NCBI GenBank assembly: GCA_013360685.1
Contig: JABWBD010000001.1
Coordinates: 1 to 64,000 of the forward strand
From: Pirellulales bacterium
GTDB taxonomy: Bacteria; Planctomycetota; Planctomycetia; Pirellulales; Thermoguttaceae
Direction of reading: 5' to 3'
Length of the DNA stretch: 64,000 nucleotides
Below, piece by piece: positions 54,084-62,979 of this stretch. The notes beneath the pieces are model-generated. The model did not search any database, had not been told where the DNA came from, and was given only the letters and a program-made list of their open reading frames with translations. Each line of letters begins with the position of its first letter. Positions within the stretch are counted from its first letter, which is position 1. Made by a program: the position numbers and the translations under genes.

Positions 54084-54848
54084 TTACATCGCTGCCTGGG
54101 CGCCGCTGCCGTCGGCCGGGAGCCTTGCGGGGACGGGCAGCTTGATGGTGAACTGGGTGCCTTTGCCCACCTCGCTCTGCACGTCGATTCTGCCGCCGTG
54201 GGCCTCGATGATTTTGCGGGCGGTCGGCAAACCCAGGCCCGATCCGCCGCGCTTCGTGGAGAAGAACGCCTCGAAGATATGCTCCAGCGCGTTGGGGGCG
54301 ACGCCGCAGCCCGTGTCAATCAGATCCAGCCGGACCCCGTCGCCGCGATCGCTGGTGCGGACGACGAGTTGTCCGCCCTGCGGCATTGCCTGTTCGGCGT
54401 TGATCACCAGATTCAAGAGCGCTCCGTGGAACGCCTCGCGATCCAAGAGGACCGTCGGCAGGTCGGCGGCGAGATAGTCGATCACCTCAATGCCGGCGTC
54501 GTGGGCCTTCGGTTGAAAGAACTGCAGGACCTGCTTGACCTGCTGGTTGAGATTGCTCGGTTCGAGCTTGAGTTTTCGGACTTTGGTAAAGCTCAAGAAG
54601 CTGTCGAGCAGCTCTTGCAGGCGCTGGCATTCGCGTTCGACCACGGCCACCTTGGCCAGGGCCCGCCGCTCGCGAGGAGTTTCCGGGTTCCGGAGCTCCT
54701 CGGCCAACAACTCCATGCTCAGCCGGATCGTGGAGAGCGGGTTCTTGATTTCGTGGGCCAGGGCGCCGGCCAGGCGGGCAATCTCGGTGTACTGGTCGAC
54801 GAGCTTTCGCTCGGACTCGGAGGCGGTGGAAGCGGGAGGTGGAATCAT
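54084..54848 (-). CDS. Soluble histidine kinase, NtrB-like, no sensor domain
   Basis: The 254-residue protein begins directly with a dimerisation/phosphoacceptor helix holding H32 (AHEIKNPLST). The ATP-binding domain has the N box (NLVINAEQAM), G1 (DTGCGV), F (FEAFFSTKRG) and G2 (GSGLGLPTA). No membrane segment or sensor domain precedes it, so it must sense through a partner. The closest single-domain receiver is at 41669, 12 kb away. It lies 92 bases after pnp on the same strand, past a strong hairpin. Confidence 0.9.
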   Translation of the reverse strand: MIPPPASTASESERKLVDQYTEIARLAGALAHEIKNPLSTIRLSMELLAEELRNPETPRERRALAKVAVVERECQRLQELLDSFLSFTKVRKLKLEPSNLNQQVKQVLQFFQPKAHDAGIEVIDYLAADLPTVLLDREAFHGALLNLVINAEQAMPQGGQLVVRTSDRGDGVRLDLIDTGCGVAPNALEHIFEAFFSTKRGGSGLGLPTARKIIEAHGGRIDVQSEVGKGTQFTIKLPVPARLPADGSGAQAAM

Positions 54849-54879
54849 GGCGACGGCCGGGCGAAGCTCCGGGAACAAG

Positions 54880-54913
54880 GACCGCCTGCCGGCACAGGGC
54901 CCGGCAGGCGGTC
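54880..54913 (-). terminator. Strong hairpin after pnp
   Basis: GACCGCCTGCCGG (54880-54892) pairs perfectly with CCGGCAGGCGGTC (54901-54913), a 13-bp GC-rich stem with an 8-base loop. It lies 27 bases after the pnp stop on the minus strand. Only a weak CTTGTT follows, so it may act more as a stem against 3' decay than as a complete intrinsic terminator. Confidence 0.65.
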
Positions 54914-54940
54914 GTCGGAATGTCTGGGCCTGGAAGACCG

Positions 54941-57055
54941 TCAGCGTTTGTCGCCGGAAGGCTGCTTCTGGGCTGCCTCGCGCAGAACGGCCCTGCGGCT
55001 GAGTTTCACGCGGTCTTGATCGTCGATGGCAATGACCTTGACTTGCATCAAATCGCCAACCTTGCAGACGTCGGAAACGCTCGAGACATAGCCCTCGGCC
55101 AGCTCGCTGATGTGGCACAGGCCGTCCTTGCCGGGCAAGATCTCGATGAATGCCCCGAAATCCTTGACGCTGGTGACGCGGCCGTCGTAAATGCGGCCGA
55201 CCTCCACGCTGGCCGTCAGGGCTTCGACTTGCCGCATGGCCGCCTGGGCCCCTTCGGCGTTCTGGCAGGCGATGGTGACGGTGCCGTCGTCTTCCACTTC
55301 GATCAGGGCGCCGGTGCCGTCCTGGATCGCCCGGATCGTCTTTCCGCCGGGACCGATGAGCAGGCCGATCTTGTCCGGGTCGATCCGCGTCCGCAACAGG
55401 CGCGGTGCCCACGAGGAGATCTGGTCGCGCGGCCGAGGAATCGCGGTGAGCATCTTCCGCAGGATCTCGATGCGGGCGTCGCGGGATTGTTGCAGCGTCG
55501 CCTGAATGATCTCCTCGCTGATGCCGCCGATCTTCAGATCGAGCTGAATGCCGGTGACGCCGTTTTGAGTGCCGGCGACCTTGAAGTCCATGTCGCCGTA
55601 ATGGTCCTCGTCTCCGATGATGTCGGTCAGGAGGGTCCACTGGTCGCCCTCCTTGACCAGCCCGATGGAGATGCCGGCCACGGGATTGCTGATCGGAACG
55701 CCGGCCGCCATCAGCCCGAGCGTGGCGCCGCAGACGCTGGCCATCGAGCTCGACCCGTTCGACTCCAGGATGTCGGAGATGATGCGGATCGTGTAGGGGA
55801 ACTGCTCGGGATCGGGCAGCACGGACTTGACGCTCCGTTCGGCCAAGGCGCCGTGGCCGATTTCCCGCCGGCCCGGTCCGCGGATCGGCCGCACTTCACC
55901 GACGGAGAAGGGCGGGAAGTAGTAGTCGAGCATGAATTTTTTCGTGTACTCCTCGATCAGCCCATCCACGCGCTGCTCGTCGCGCGTCGTGCCCAGGGTG
56001 ACGGTGATCAAAGCCTGGGTCTCGCCACGCTGGAACACGGCCGAGCCGTGGACGCGCGGCAGCACGTCCACCTTGCAGGTGATCGAACGGAGATCCTTGA
56101 CGCCGCGGCCGTCGGGACGCGTGCCGCTGAGGATCAGATCGCGGACCGCGCGCTGTTCCAGGTCGTGCCACGACTTCTCCAGCGCCAACGGCGAGATCGC
56201 CTGGTCGGCAAGCGGATCGGGGATCATCTCCAGGATGACCCGCTCTTTGACCTGGGCCACCGCTTCCGCACGGGCCTGTTTCCCCTCGGTCCGCTTGGCT
56301 TCTTTCAATGCCTCGTAGTACTTTTCTTTGAGTTGATCGAAGAGCGAATCCGGTTCGGGGATGGGGTACTCCTTCTTGACCGGCTGGACTTTCGCGACCA
56401 GTTCTTCCTGGAGTTCGCAGATCTCGCGGACGTAGCGATGGGCCGTCATCACCGCCTCGGCCATGCGATCTTCAGGCATTTCGCGAGCGAAGCCTTCGAT
56501 CATCAGGATCACGTCCTTCGTGCCGGAGACGATCAGGTCGAGATCGCTTTCCTCAAGGTCGTCCTGGCTTGGAAAGGGCACGAATTCCCCGCCAATGTAC
56601 CCCAGTCGGATCGAGCCGATCGGGCCGTGAAACGGGATCGGCGCCAGGGTAAGACTGGCAGAAGCGCCGTTCATTGCCAGGACATCGCCATCGGTCTGGC
56701 GATCGCTGGCCATCACGAAAGCCTGGATCTGGACTTCGTCGTGGAACCAATCGGGAAAACTGGGTCGAATGGGACGGTCGATCAGCCGGGCCGTGAGAGT
56801 TTCTTTCGTGGTGGGCCGGCCTTCCCGCTTGAGAAATCCCCCTGGGAATTTGCCCGCGGCCGCCACGCGCTCGCGGTAATCGCATGTCAGAGGGAAAAAG
56901 TCGACGCCCGGCCGAGGCGGGCCGACTGCGGCGGCAGAGAGTACAACTGTTTCGCCGTACCCGACGAGGCAACTGCCTGCCGCCTGTTTTGCTAGTTCTC
57001 CGGTCTCAATCCAAAGGGTGCTCGCACCAATCCGTTTCTCTACACGTACTTTCAA
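54941..57055 (-). CDS. pnp: Polyribonucleotide nucleotidyltransferase
   Basis: The 704-residue exoribonuclease has two RNase PH-like halves. The first is about 1-140 (GETVVLSAAAV), and the second about 300-540 with FQRGETQALITVTLGT and the catalytic GDEDHYGDMDFK. A KH domain (about 555-610, GLLIGPGGKTIRAIQ) and an S1 RNA-binding domain (about 620-690, GRVTSVKDFGAFIEI) follow. It degrades RNA 3' to 5' with phosphate. It lies 184 bases after rpsO, the standard rpsO-pnp arrangement seen in many bacteria. Confidence 0.97.
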   Translation of the reverse strand: MKVRVEKRIGASTLWIETGELAKQAAGSCLVGYGETVVLSAAAVGPPRPGVDFFPLTCDYRERVAAAGKFPGGFLKREGRPTTKETLTARLIDRPIRPSFPDWFHDEVQIQAFVMASDRQTDGDVLAMNGASASLTLAPIPFHGPIGSIRLGYIGGEFVPFPSQDDLEESDLDLIVSGTKDVILMIEGFAREMPEDRMAEAVMTAHRYVREICELQEELVAKVQPVKKEYPIPEPDSLFDQLKEKYYEALKEAKRTEGKQARAEAVAQVKERVILEMIPDPLADQAISPLALEKSWHDLEQRAVRDLILSGTRPDGRGVKDLRSITCKVDVLPRVHGSAVFQRGETQALITVTLGTTRDEQRVDGLIEEYTKKFMLDYYFPPFSVGEVRPIRGPGRREIGHGALAERSVKSVLPDPEQFPYTIRIISDILESNGSSSMASVCGATLGLMAAGVPISNPVAGISIGLVKEGDQWTLLTDIIGDEDHYGDMDFKVAGTQNGVTGIQLDLKIGGISEEIIQATLQQSRDARIEILRKMLTAIPRPRDQISSWAPRLLRTRIDPDKIGLLIGPGGKTIRAIQDGTGALIEVEDDGTVTIACQNAEGAQAAMRQVEALTASVEVGRIYDGRVTSVKDFGAFIEILPGKDGLCHISELAEGYVSSVSDVCKVGDLMQVKVIAIDDQDRVKLSRRAVLREAAQKQPSGDKR

Positions 57056-57239
57056 TTTTTCCTACCTTCACCTGCGCTGCAGCCCTTGCTGCCAGTGGAT
57101 GGAGGTAAATCGGACAGGGGCGAGCCGCCTTCGATAAGCGACAAGCAGGAGTTCACCGGCAAACGGTCGGGTTTGACACCACCGATTCGGGGTGTGCCGG
57201 ATGTGGGCCAGAATCGAAGCACGGTGAGGGCGTGCAGGT

Positions 57240-57509
57240 CTACTTGCGGATTTCCAGCTTCTGGATGATATCCAGATAACGCTGCGGATCAACTTTCTTG
57301 AGATAGTCCAGCAATCCGCGGCGCCGCCCGACCATCATCAGCAGACCACGCCGACCAGCGTAGTCCTTGGTGTGCGTCCGCAAGTGTTCGGTGAGCCCGT
57401 TGATCCGCGACGTGAGAATGGCAATTTGCACCTCGGCGGAACCGGTATCGTTGTCGGCCCGCTTGAACTCGCTGATCAAACCCTGCTTTCGCTCTCTGGT
57501 GATAGTCAT
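57240..57509 (-). CDS. rpsO: Ribosomal protein S15
   Basis: The 89-residue protein is the usual length for S15, which binds 16S rRNA in the small subunit. It shows [20 protein letters not shown] and then [20 protein letters not shown]. In many bacteria it controls its own translation through a leader RNA fold. Here the leader between the candidate promoter (57629-57656) and the ATG is about 115 bases. pnp follows on the same strand. Confidence 0.97.
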   Translation of the reverse strand: MTITRERKQGLISEFKRADNDTGSAEVQIAILTSRINGLTEHLRTHTKDYAGRRGLLMMVGRRRGLLDYLKKVDPQRYLDIIQKLEIRK

Positions 57510-57869
57510 CTGCTACCGCAATTCCTTAAATCCGACCGGCTTCTGATGCTGCTCCTGAAGCCCGATCCTCCACCGAGTCAACAAGAACTTTGTCCTGAAA
57601 CGTCTAACACCAATTCGTCAAAGACGTAAGTTTAGCAATTGCCCACTTTTTTGCAACGGGGGACTCCACTCCGGGGCGACCAGGAACGGCAGTCGCTGTC
57701 GCTCGGGGGGGGTTAGGTTGTGGTCGGGGTGGTGGGGTGATGGAATCAATAGCGTAATGGTGTGGCATGTCCGCTCCAGCGTGTACACAACAACCCCTCT
57801 TGACAGCTAGCTGTTACCTCAAGGCCCGAATACTCGGCTGCTCCATCGGTCTATCCCTCTGTCGCCGCG
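57510..57869. other. 360-base gene-free region upstream of rpsO
   Basis: It contains the rpsO leader and a candidate promoter. It also has a G-rich run with three or more G tracts (57704-57737, possible G-quadruplex on the plus strand) and two perfect palindromes: GTGTACAC (57781-57788) and ACAGCTAGCTGT (57803-57814). No coding frame is supported. The palindromes have no adjacent regulator gene, so their role is unknown. Confidence 0.5.
57629..57656 (-). promoter_or_regulatory. Candidate rpsO promoter
   Basis: On the minus strand TTGCAA (57651-57656) precedes TAAACT (57629-57634) with a 16-base spacer, a fair sigma70 match. It lies about 120 bases upstream of the rpsO ATG, leaving a leader long enough for the autoregulatory fold known in other bacteria. 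No better candidate is seen nearer the gene. Confidence 0.4.
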
Positions 57870-60365
57870 TCAGCGCGGGGGGTGGAATGGGACGACATCG
57901 AGGCGATCGGAGCTGACACGGACGCAAACGGCACCGCAGTAGGCGGTGTGGAAGATCTGTGCGCCGCCGGCCTGGTAGGCTGTGGCGGCCGCGTCCCAGT
58001 CGCGCGAGCGGCTGCCGCTAATGACGACCCACTCGGGTGTGCACCAAGCGGCCAGACCAGGTGGGTCGCTGCGGCGGCTGCCGTGGTGAGGAACCAGCAG
58101 GACGTCGCAATCCCAAGGCGGACGGGCCGTGATCTGGTCGAGGCCGGGCGGTTCGAGGTCGCCGGGCAGGAGGATTCGCCACTCGCGGTGCTCGATCGCA
58201 AGGACGAGGCTGTTGGCATTGTCGCTGCGGGAAACACCTGGGCGTTCTGGATGGATCACCTCGATTCGGCCGTCCTCGCCGGCGTGCAACCGGGCGCCGG
58301 CGGAGATCTCATGGATCGGAACGCTCGCGTCGAGGAGGGCACGTTGCAGACTGGCCGTGGCAGGACTGTCCTCGATTTTGTCGAACATCAAGGGCGGGAC
58401 GTAGACGGAGCCGACGCGGAACATCCTGAGCAATTCGGGGACGGCGTTGTAGTGGTCGGCGTCGTCGTGCGACAGGACCATCGCGTCGACATGGACGATC
58501 CCGCGCGACCAGAGGGCGCCGGCAACGGTGCGGGCGCAAAGTTCGGGCGAGGCAAGCTGCCCGGCGTCGTAGAGAATCGCCTCTCCCGAAGGCAGGCGAA
58601 TCAGGGCGGCGCAGCCGTGCCCCACCGAAAGGAATGTACATTCCAGGCAGCGCGGCGACCTGCCGGCGAGCGAGCATGACAACCCGATCAGGCTCCAGCC
58701 GGCCATGACCGCGAGGAAGCAGCGGCGGGACGGACGGGCCTGCGGTACGGCGGCCATCGTTGCCAGAATACCGTAGAACCCCGCGAGCCACCATTCCGCC
58801 GGCCCGGCAACCCAGAAGTGGCTGAGCGGGGCAGACTGAGCCAGGTCGACGGGGGCTTCCGTCAGCCAAAGCCCCACATCGCACAACCACCCGCTCAATG
58901 CACCAAGCGGGGGCAGCAGCCAGCCGAACGTCAGGACCAGGAAACCGCTCACTACCCCGATGGAGACCGGCAGCCAGATGACCACGTTGAGAAGCAGCGC
59001 CACGGGCGAAACCAGGTGGAAGCGTGCGGCAACCAGCGGCAGAGTGAGCAGCCAAATCGCTGCGCTGACCAGGACAAGCTCCCCGCTCATGCGGACCAGC
59101 CGCCTGGCGATTCGGACCGGCCAACTTCGACTCTGTTCGATGAGCCGGTCGAGCGGGTCGGCCTCACGACGGCTTTCCATCCAGTGGGGCGCGAACCACA
59201 TCATCCCGGCGACCGAAAGAAAGGACAACTGCGCTCCGACGCTGAACAGTTCGGCCGGGTTGATCGCCAGGACGACCAGGGCCGCGGCCGCCAGGGAGTT
59301 GAACGGGAGCCCTCGTTTTCCCGCTGCATACCCGGCACACATCACGACCACCAAGACCGCGGCGCGGACCGCGGGCGGTTCGGCGCCGGTCACCAGCGTG
59401 TAGGCGACGGTCGCTCCTGAAACGATTGCGGCGATGGCGCGACGTGGCACGGGCGTGAGACGAAACAGGGCAAGCAGCGCGCCGGCAACGATGCCCACGT
59501 GAAGTCCGGAGATCGACAGCAGGTGGACGGTTCCCGTCTCGAGGAAAGCGTCGTTGCGGTCATCACCGAGTTCCTCGCGGATGCCCAGGAGCAAAGCGGA
59601 AGCCAAGGCTGCTCGTCGTGGATGGATGTATTGCCACATCAGCCGGTCTCCGGAGCGCCGCAGGGCCTCCACCCAGCGCCCGGGACCGCCGACGGCCGGC
59701 CGCGCGAGCACGGTCACACAGTCAGGGTATTCCGACCGGAGGATGGCGCGGACCCGCGACCTGCGGGCATACGCGGCCCGGTCGGCTTCTCCGGGGTTTG
59801 CCGGCGACCGCGGGGCGGAAAGTTGTGCGAAGACCCGGAGGCGGTCTCCGGCGTGGACGCCCGGCAGGTGGCCATCGACGACGAGCGTTGCTCGTCCCGA
59901 GGCCGGCCGGCGGCGCGATCCGTCGCGAAGCCCGGCAACCTCGACCTCCAACCGTGTCCGATCGCCGGCCGGAATGATCCGCATCGGGTCGAAATCAGGC
60001 GCGGGAAGGCGAACGGGACCTTGGACGGCGACCACGTCGGCGCAAACCGGCTGCGCCGATGCGGTGACGAAACGCCCCACATCGTCGTCGGCATAGAGAC
60101 TCCAGCAGCCGTGGTGCCATGCCGCCGCGCCGGCTGCCACCGCCGGCAGGAGAATCCAAGCGGCAGCCCGGAAGCAGCCGCGGCGCCAGGCAACGAGCCA
60201 CAGGACCAGCCCGGCCGCCGCCACCAGCCACCACGCCACGAACCAGCCGCGCGCATAGCGGTCCGTCAGAATGCCGACGCACACGGAGCCGAGAACGAGA
60301 ACCAGCGGCTGGTACCGTGGAGCACGAGAATCCGTCGCGACGGCGATGGCGGCATGGTCCGGCAT
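57870..60365 (-). CDS. comEC: ComEC/Rec2-type DNA-uptake channel protein
   Basis: The 831-residue protein has the ComEC order. An N-terminal membrane region and OB-like domain come first (about 1-190). The Competence membrane domain with HLLSISGLHVGI follows (about 240-510). The C-terminal metallo-beta-lactamase-like domain has ECTFLSVGHGCAALIRLPSG, LSHDDADHYNAVPEL and LLVPHHGSRRSDP. The full set of metal ligands is present, so it may cut or bind DNA. ComEC moves single-stranded DNA across the inner membrane during transformation. Other competence genes are not in the window. Confidence 0.92.
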   Translation of the reverse strand: MPDHAAIAVATDSRAPRYQPLVLVLGSVCVGILTDRYARGWFVAWWLVAAAGLVLWLVAWRRGCFRAAAWILLPAVAAGAAAWHHGCWSLYADDDVGRFVTASAQPVCADVVAVQGPVRLPAPDFDPMRIIPAGDRTRLEVEVAGLRDGSRRRPASGRATLVVDGHLPGVHAGDRLRVFAQLSAPRSPANPGEADRAAYARRSRVRAILRSEYPDCVTVLARPAVGGPGRWVEALRRSGDRLMWQYIHPRRAALASALLLGIREELGDDRNDAFLETGTVHLLSISGLHVGIVAGALLALFRLTPVPRRAIAAIVSGATVAYTLVTGAEPPAVRAAVLVVVMCAGYAAGKRGLPFNSLAAAALVVLAINPAELFSVGAQLSFLSVAGMMWFAPHWMESRREADPLDRLIEQSRSWPVRIARRLVRMSGELVLVSAAIWLLTLPLVAARFHLVSPVALLLNVVIWLPVSIGVVSGFLVLTFGWLLPPLGALSGWLCDVGLWLTEAPVDLAQSAPLSHFWVAGPAEWWLAGFYGILATMAAVPQARPSRRCFLAVMAGWSLIGLSCSLAGRSPRCLECTFLSVGHGCAALIRLPSGEAILYDAGQLASPELCARTVAGALWSRGIVHVDAMVLSHDDADHYNAVPELLRMFRVGSVYVPPLMFDKIEDSPATASLQRALLDASVPIHEISAGARLHAGEDGRIEVIHPERPGVSRSDNANSLVLAIEHREWRILLPGDLEPPGLDQITARPPWDCDVLLVPHHGSRRSDPPGLAAWCTPEWVVISGSRSRDWDAAATAYQAGGAQIFHTAYCGAVCVRVSSDRLDVVPFHPPR

Positions 60366-60459
60366 GCCGGTATTGTGCGCGGAGAAAAGCCTCGGCTCAA
60401 GCAGACCGGGGATTTCCGGGACGCGCTGGGACGCCGGGCCGGATTGTGGCAGCCTTTAT

Positions 60460-60563
60460 GGGAGTCGAGGGTCCAGGGCTGAGGGTCGAGGGTCGAAAGC
60501 TGAGGATCGAAGGTCGAGGGCCAGAGGGTTTGGCTCTCGACCCTCGACCCTCAGCTCTCAGCC
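60460..60563. repeat. 7-bp tandem arrays as an inverted pair (GAGGGTC/GACCCTC)
   Basis: Left: GGGAGTC, GAGGGTC, CAGGGCT, GAGGGTC, GAGGGTC, GAAAGCT, GAGGATC, GAAGGTC, GAGGGCC (60460-60522). Right: GGCTCTC, GACCCTC, GACCCTC, AGCTCTC, AGCC (60532-60563), its near reverse complement. Together they can form a long stem around a 9-base loop. It sits between comEC and serC. A short GGGGC/GCCCC hairpin follows at 60582-60595. Confidence 0.88.
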
Positions 60564-60639
60564 ATCTTCGGCCGACATGGCGGGGCGTTAGCCCCGAAAG
60601 CCGGCCCGGATGCCTATCCTCGCCTCTTGGCACACGCGG

Positions 60640-61740
60640 TTACGCGGGTTTGTTGCGATCGTGGAATTCGAGCATGCAATCCCGCAGTGACTGGACGCCT
60701 TCGACCGGCATGGCGTTGTAGATCGACGCGCGGCATCCGCCCACGGACCGGTGGCCTTTGAGTTCGACCAGGCCTCGCGATTTGGCCTCCTTGAGGAATT
60801 TCTCCTCGAGTTCCGCATTGGGCAACCGGAAGGTGACGTTCATGATCGAGCGGCTGGCCGGTTCGGCGTGGCCGTCGTAGAAACCACCGCACTGGTCGAT
60901 CACACCATAAAGCATCTCCGCCTTTTGCTTGTTGATGCGATGCATCTCGTCCAGGCCGCCGATGTCGCGGAGCAGCCAATCGGTCACCAGCTTCACCATG
61001 TAAACGGCGAAGGTCGGCGGAGTGTTCAAGAGCGACTTGGAATCGGCCAACTCCCGGTAGTTGAGCATCGAAGGGAGATCCGTCGGCATGCTCTGGAGGA
61101 CGTCGTCGCGGATGATCACGACGGTCACGCCCGCGGGGCCTGCGTTCTTCTGGGCACAGGCGTAAAGGATGCCGTACTTGGAGATGTCCAGCGGCCGGCA
61201 GAGGAAATCGGAGGACGAGTCGCACACCAGGGGGACGTTGCCCGCGTTGGGCTCGTTCGGAAATTGAATGCCCTGGATCGTCTCATTGGAGGTCATATGG
61301 ACGTAGGTGGCCCCGGAGCGGATGTCGAGTTCGTTCTGGGAGGGCATCCGCTTGAAGTTTCCGGAGGAGCCGTCCCAGGCGACCCGGACTCCGCCCTGGG
61401 TCTTCGCCTCCTGCATGGCCTTCTTGGCCCAAGAGCCAGTCAGGATATAGTCGGCCGATTTGCCCTGCCCCCGAAGCAGGTTCATCGGGACCATGGCGAA
61501 CTGGAGCAGAGCGCCGCCCTGGAGAAACAGGACGCGGTACCTGTCCGGGATGCCGAGGAGTTTCCGGAGGTTGGCCTCGGCCTCGTTGATGATCGCCTCG
61601 AATGCCTTGGAGCGGTGACTGATCTCCAGGATCGAAATGCCTGTGCCGGGCAGGGCCTGCAAGTCGCGCTGGGCTTCCTCGAGGGCAGCGAGGGGCAACA
61701 TTGCGGGGCCGGGCGAAAAGTTGTAGATGCGGTCTGCCAT
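60640..61740 (-). CDS. serC: Phosphoserine aminotransferase
   Basis: The 366-residue enzyme begins with RIYNFSPGPAMLPLAALEEA, the classic SerC N-terminus. It binds pyridoxal phosphate through K198 in ACAQKNAGPAG. It makes phosphoserine from 3-phosphohydroxypyruvate and glutamate in serine synthesis. LQGGALLQFAMVPMNLL is the expected phosphate-binding region. A Shine-Dalgarno AGGAA precedes the ATG. It is alone, with comEC downstream across an inverted heptamer array and the aldo/keto reductase upstream. Confidence 0.97.
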   Translation of the reverse strand: MADRIYNFSPGPAMLPLAALEEAQRDLQALPGTGISILEISHRSKAFEAIINEAEANLRKLLGIPDRYRVLFLQGGALLQFAMVPMNLLRGQGKSADYILTGSWAKKAMQEAKTQGGVRVAWDGSSGNFKRMPSQNELDIRSGATYVHMTSNETIQGIQFPNEPNAGNVPLVCDSSSDFLCRPLDISKYGILYACAQKNAGPAGVTVVIIRDDVLQSMPTDLPSMLNYRELADSKSLLNTPPTFAVYMVKLVTDWLLRDIGGLDEMHRINKQKAEMLYGVIDQCGGFYDGHAEPASRSIMNVTFRLPNAELEEKFLKEAKSRGLVELKGHRSVGGCRASIYNAMPVEGVQSLRDCMLEFHDRNKPA

Positions 61741-61816
61741 CGTTCGTTCCTGACTCGTGCTATGCGTGGATGGAATCAGAACAGTCTACCTTAAACGGCA
61801 AGGGTGTCCAGCACTG

Positions 61817-62857
61817 CTACCAGGCATACGCCTCTGGGGCCTGATTGCCCGGCCCCGGCCAGATCTCGTCGAGCCGCGCCAGAACCTCGGCGGAGAGTTG
61901 GATTTCGACCGCCCGGACGCTGGAGTTCAACTGGTCCAGGGTGCGAGGGCCGACGATCGGGGCCGTTACGCCGGGCCTGCTGAGGAGCCATGCTGCCGCC
62001 ACATTGGCCGGGTGCTCACCCAACTCGCGGCAGAACGCTTCATAGGCATCCAATTGCGGACGGTATTTGTCGAGCATTTCGGCGGGAAGACTGCCGCGGC
62101 GACCTTCGGTTGTTTTCTCAAGAGCACCGGCCAGAAGGCCGCCGCCGACCGGGCTGTACGGGACAATCCCCACTCCCAAGGCGCGGCAGGCGGGGACAAC
62201 CTCCAATTCGACCGTCCGGGTCGCGAGGTTGTACTTGCTTTGTTCGGACACCAGCCCGAGGAAACCGCGGGCGGCGGCCAGTGTGTTGGCCTGCGCGATA
62301 TTCCAGGCGGCAAAGTTGCTGCTGCCGACGTAGATGATCTTGCCCGCGGCAATCAACTGTTCCATCGCCTGCCAGATCTCTTCCCAGGGCGGCCCGTGGT
62401 CGCAGGCACGGATCAGGTCCATGTATTGCAGGTTCAGCCACTTCGGTGCCATTCCGGAGGGGTAGCCCCGGTCGATATGGTGCATCTGGTAGAGGTCGAT
62501 TGCCTCGACGCCGAGACGGCGGAGGCTTTCGTCGCAGGCCCGGCGGATGTGCGCGGCGGACAAACCCCGCTGATGCGGGAGCGGTCCCATCGGACCGTAG
62601 AGCTTCGTGGCGAGGATGATTTTCTCGCGGCGGCCGCCGCCCTGGGCGAGCCAGCGGCCCATCAGCGTCTCGGTGACGCCGTTTCCCAGCGGCCGGCCGT
62701 ACATGTCCGCGGTGTCGAAAAAGTTGATCCCCAGTTCCAAGGCGCGGTCCATGATCGCGAGACTTTCCGCCTCGCCGGTGTCGGCCCCGAAGTTCATCGT
62801 GCCCAGGCCGAGGCGGCTGACCGTAAGCCCGGTGCGTCCAAGCTGTGTATAGAGCAT
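61817..62857 (-). CDS. Aldo/keto reductase
   Basis: The 346-residue TIM-barrel oxidoreductase has the catalytic tetrad D48 (FFDTADMYG), Y53, K85 (LATKLYG) and H126 or H127 (YQMHHID). The N-terminus (MLYTQLGRTGLTVSRLGLGT) and the length are typical of the AKR11/YdhF-like group. It reduces aldehydes or ketones with NADPH. AGGGG precedes the ATG. It is divergent from the methyltransferase gene. The natural substrate is not evident. Confidence 0.95.
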   Translation of the reverse strand: MLYTQLGRTGLTVSRLGLGTMNFGADTGEAESLAIMDRALELGINFFDTADMYGRPLGNGVTETLMGRWLAQGGGRREKIILATKLYGPMGPLPHQRGLSAAHIRRACDESLRRLGVEAIDLYQMHHIDRGYPSGMAPKWLNLQYMDLIRACDHGPPWEEIWQAMEQLIAAGKIIYVGSSNFAAWNIAQANTLAAARGFLGLVSEQSKYNLATRTVELEVVPACRALGVGIVPYSPVGGGLLAGALEKTTEGRRGSLPAEMLDKYRPQLDAYEAFCRELGEHPANVAAAWLLSRPGVTAPIVGPRTLDQLNSSVRAVEIQLSAEVLARLDEIWPGPGNQAPEAYAW

Positions 62858-62979
62858 GGTAATCCCCTTCGTTCATCCGCAGATGTATTGCGGTTGACCT
62901 CCTTTCGTCAGACCCGGAGAATAGATGGCCCATTGCCGGGCCGAATCCCCGGGATCTCGCTTTCGCCAAATTACCATCC

